Assembly (NCBI GenBank): GCA_002943765.1
Contig: PQWQ01000023.1
Span: 312,501-376,500 of the forward strand
DNA from: Psoroptes ovis
Taxonomy: Eukaryota; Arthropoda; Arachnida; Sarcoptiformes; Psoroptidae
Direction of reading: 5' to 3'
Length of the DNA stretch: 64,000 nt
The notes under the pieces are model-generated. The model was not told the DNA's origin. It was given only the letters and a program-made list of their open reading frames with translations, and ran no database searches. Of the stretch, positions 61,251 through 64,000 are shown one piece after another. Each line of letters opens with the position of its first letter. The stretch's first letter is position 1. Both the position numbers and the translations under genes were made by a program.

Positions 61251-63129
61251 TAAATGAACATTCATCGAATCGAATCGAATGATGATTCGAATTCGAAATT
61301 CGATCGATGCTTAAAGAAAAAAGGTCAACAAATGGCCAAGGTCGAAGGTTCGGTATGAGGCTTGTATGCTTGGTTTGATCGTTGTTTGGTGCGGTGCACA
61401 CCATTCAATGGTCTCAGTGGATGGATGGCCAAAAAACAGGTGAGGCCACCAAACCAAGCCGAACCAAGGTAAATCATCGAGGTTTTCAATGAAATATTTC
61501 AAGGAAAAGAACCTAAAAATAAAAAATGGAAAATCAATGAAATAAAACACCCGTAGGCAATTATTTGAAAGGTAGGGTATTACCTGAAGGTAAAGGTTAT
61601 ACCTTGTTATTGTTAATTTTGATGACCAAAATGGCAGATGGTATAATTTAAGACTTTGAAATTATTATTATTATTATTTCAAAGGTATTTTTCTTTCAAG
61701 TCTTAGAGTTCTTGTTGGGTCATTTTGTAGAATTTTCAAAATTTTCGAAATTTGATTTGAATTTTCAATTTCAAACTTGAAAATGGTTGTTCATTCATTT
61801 TGTTTCTTGTTATTATTTGAACCAAATAATAATAATCAATTCAATTCAAAAACAAGCGAAACAAATTTTGAAAAAAATGAATTCAATTCAAATTTTGAAA
61901 ATTTTGAAATTTAAACAATAACCAAACAATGATCAGATGACAGGCGAATCGAATTTCGCTGCTTATTTTTTCATTGGCCAAAATTCATTTCGTTATCTGA
62001 TTAACTGAGATCTTTGATCGAGTCTTCATTGACAGCTGTGTTTTAACTAATCAGACCAAGATAATCAGGTGATTTTTAAGGATTTTTTTTTCGAAAAAAT
62101 TCAAATTTCGAGCCAAAAAAAATGTTTCTTGGAACGAATCGAACGGAAAATGCAAGAAAACTTCCGAGAAAAATTCGAAAAAACTATTTCGACTCTGAAT
62201 GGTTGGAAAAAAGTGTTCGAACGGTCACAATAGGTCTTTGTTTTGCCGAACACTAAATGGAGACAAAAGAAATTCGAAATTCGATTTGATTCGAAATTCG
62301 AAATTAAATTTAATTTAGTTGTATTTGTTTTCATTTCATTTTAATTAATTTCAAATTCAAATTGATTATTAATGATGAGAAGATCTCTGTGTTCACCCAT
62401 CATTGAAAATGCATTAACCGCTGAACTACTCATTGCAAAAGATGATGAAAGCATCTTGAAATTGAATAACCGGGTGAAATTGATAATTATATTGATGTGA
62501 CTCCATAATAGAAATTCAATGAGAAAACTCATTAAATTTCATTAGTAAACATTGAATTTGGGTAATTATAATCACTATGAATGATTTTTGAAACAAGGGA
62601 AATTTTTTTCATTGGTCAATTTATCAATTTATTAGGTTAAGTCATGCAATTTCAATCTTATTGAATGAATGAATCTTAATGAATCTTGATGAATGAATCG
62701 ATGTAATCATCAACAACAACAAGAAAACAATGTCCAAGTAAGCATTTTCGGGCTCCGAATGGTCAAACACAAAGACGATGATGGTGATGATGATCATATT
62801 GAAAGATTAATGATTTTTCTTCGTAGAAGAAGAAGAAATACGAAGAAATGTATTGAAACAAAACAAATGAATGATTCAATGAATGAATGACCAACAAACA
62901 GCAACAAAAATCAATCAATCAAATCAAATTGAATCAAGTCAAATTGGATTGAATTGAATTGAAATCAAATCGAATCAATTGAATTCAATGAATCCAATGA
63001 ATGAATATTTTTAATCGATTTCAAATTTCAATTTGATTTTTGATCATCATCAACCAAATAGTGAATGAATGAATGAATGATCATCGGCATCATTTCTGTT
63101 TTGTCGTATCGAGGTAAATTTTCGAAATA

Positions 63130-63209
63130 TAAAGTTGTCCGAAAAGTTTTTGCCGATCATATCGTAGAGAATTATGAGAAAATCGGCAAGAACTTATCGG
63201 ACAACCTAA
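63130..63209 (+). mobile_element. Palindromic MITE, subfamily A, TA duplication
   Basis: Left end TAAAGTTGTCCGAAAAGTTT, right end CGGACAACCTAA, TA on both sides. The centre is nearly the same as in 9483. Confidence 0.82.
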
Positions 63210-64000
63210 TATACATTATTTATATCTTTACTTGTTAAAGGTGATGATGACCATCATCATCATCATCATGATGTTCTTGATGATCATCATTCATTCATTC
63301 ATTTTCTTCTTCATCATTTTTCCAGTTTTATTTTTGGAATCAACGGAGAAACAATTTTCAATTTTCTCATTTGGAAATTTCAAGAAATGAAGAAGACTAA
63401 TAAGACGTAAACCAAGAAGAACTGAAGAAATGGATGTGAATCACTCGGATATTTGGGTTAAATTTCGGTACAATTACACTGGTAATATTACACATGTATG
63501 TATGTCGATATATAAATGTGTGTGACACATTAAATGACTTGAATCGTTCTTGAATGAAGATGAATTATTCAAATATTATTGTATTGTAATGGATTGTACT
63601 GTACTACATTATCAAGGGGTGATTATTATTATATTTTTTGATATTGTTATTACGATCATTATTAATGTTTTTATTATTATCATCATTATTAGGTCCACTG
63701 AATAGGATTGAATAGAGGATGATGATGAAAATATCAAAATCCAATACATTTATTATGACGAATAATGTTGCTGTTGCTGTTGTCGTTTGTTGACAAATGT
63801 ATTTATTCATCAAGATATAGATTAATGTATATCAACTCTCATATTGGATTAATGCGCCGGGTATAATTTCATTCAACAGGAGTTTTTTATGGCCGAAAAT
63901 TTCCCTAAATTGGTTTATTAACGAGGTTTTTTGCCTGAAATTCGGTTTATTGATGGATGGTTTATGGGTTAATTGGACAAATGATTTTAATACTCCACTG

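Larger units (their letters stand above)
60391..64000. other. Echinoid upstream or first-intron region
   Basis: Likely the 5' intron of echinoid, as no signal-peptide exon in the right phase was found. It holds MITEs at 60529-60612, 61170-61250 and 63130-63209, and (TCA)10 at 60681-60710. It also has CATT repeats near 63060-63300. ORFs here are low-complexity or too short to support. Confidence 0.5.

Noticed and set aside
61201..61550. Overlapping minus-strand ORFs with WFGLVWWPHLFFGHP
   Set aside because: No family, they overlap in two frames, and one crosses a MITE.
63841..64000. Less repetitive sequence at the window end as a foreign insertion
   Set aside because: Too short and cut by the window edge; no coding frame or terminal repeat could be seen.

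Overview
The window is AT-rich, intron-containing animal DNA, probably from an arthropod. It holds an echinoid-type adhesion gene, a neuropeptide F gene and a Patched gene. Introns are mostly 55-190 bp, with GTAAGT or GTATGT donors and weak acceptors. Proteins carry long Asn, Gln, Ser and His runs. Size, composition and gene style fit an acariform mite of the Dermatophagoides, Psoroptes or Sarcoptes kind. That placement is inference; I could not run a search.

Layout. 1-280 (-): N-terminal exon of IFT81, with a perfect RFX X-box upstream at 391-405. 835-7610 (-): class V myosin, 10 exons, 2020 aa. 7611-15727: gene-poor, with four short inverted-repeat elements. 15728-26703 (-): VPS13D, 5 exons, 3532 aa, including one 8.3 kb exon. 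28051-29367 (+): CNOT9, one coding exon, divergent from VPS13D. 31138-31656 (+): neuropeptide F precursor, split inside the conserved penultimate Arg codon. 32312-32455 (+): a decayed fragment that looks like cytochrome P450. 36478-42399 (-): Patched, 7 exons, 1824 aa, with a Ci/Gli consensus site at 44365-44373. 47064-47595 (-): an unrecognised two-exon candidate gene. 50095-50322 (-): an unrecognised small ORF, divergent from POLRMT. 50513-54359 (+): mitochondrial RNA polymerase, 3 exons, 1239 aa. 55839-60390 (-): echinoid, 5 exons seen, ending in the PDZ-binding tail EIIV; the signal-peptide exon was not found.

Non-coding layer. Seventeen copies of an 80-84 bp palindromic element are spread over the window. 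They begin TTAGGTTGTCCG, end CGGACAACCTAA, and many are flanked by TA. They fall into three internal subfamilies. They look like mariner-type MITEs and none interrupts a modelled exon. Other structure includes a cluster of three hairpins at 35.07-35.2 kb, nested inverted repeats at 50.18-50.30 kb and many microsatellites.

The genes do not form one pathway. They cover cilium assembly, actin transport, lipid transfer at organelle contacts, mRNA decay, peptide signalling, Hedgehog reception, mitochondrial transcription and cell adhesion. The exon models for Myo5, VPS13D, ptc, POLRMT and echinoid were assembled by hand from splice sites and reading phase. All close in frame.
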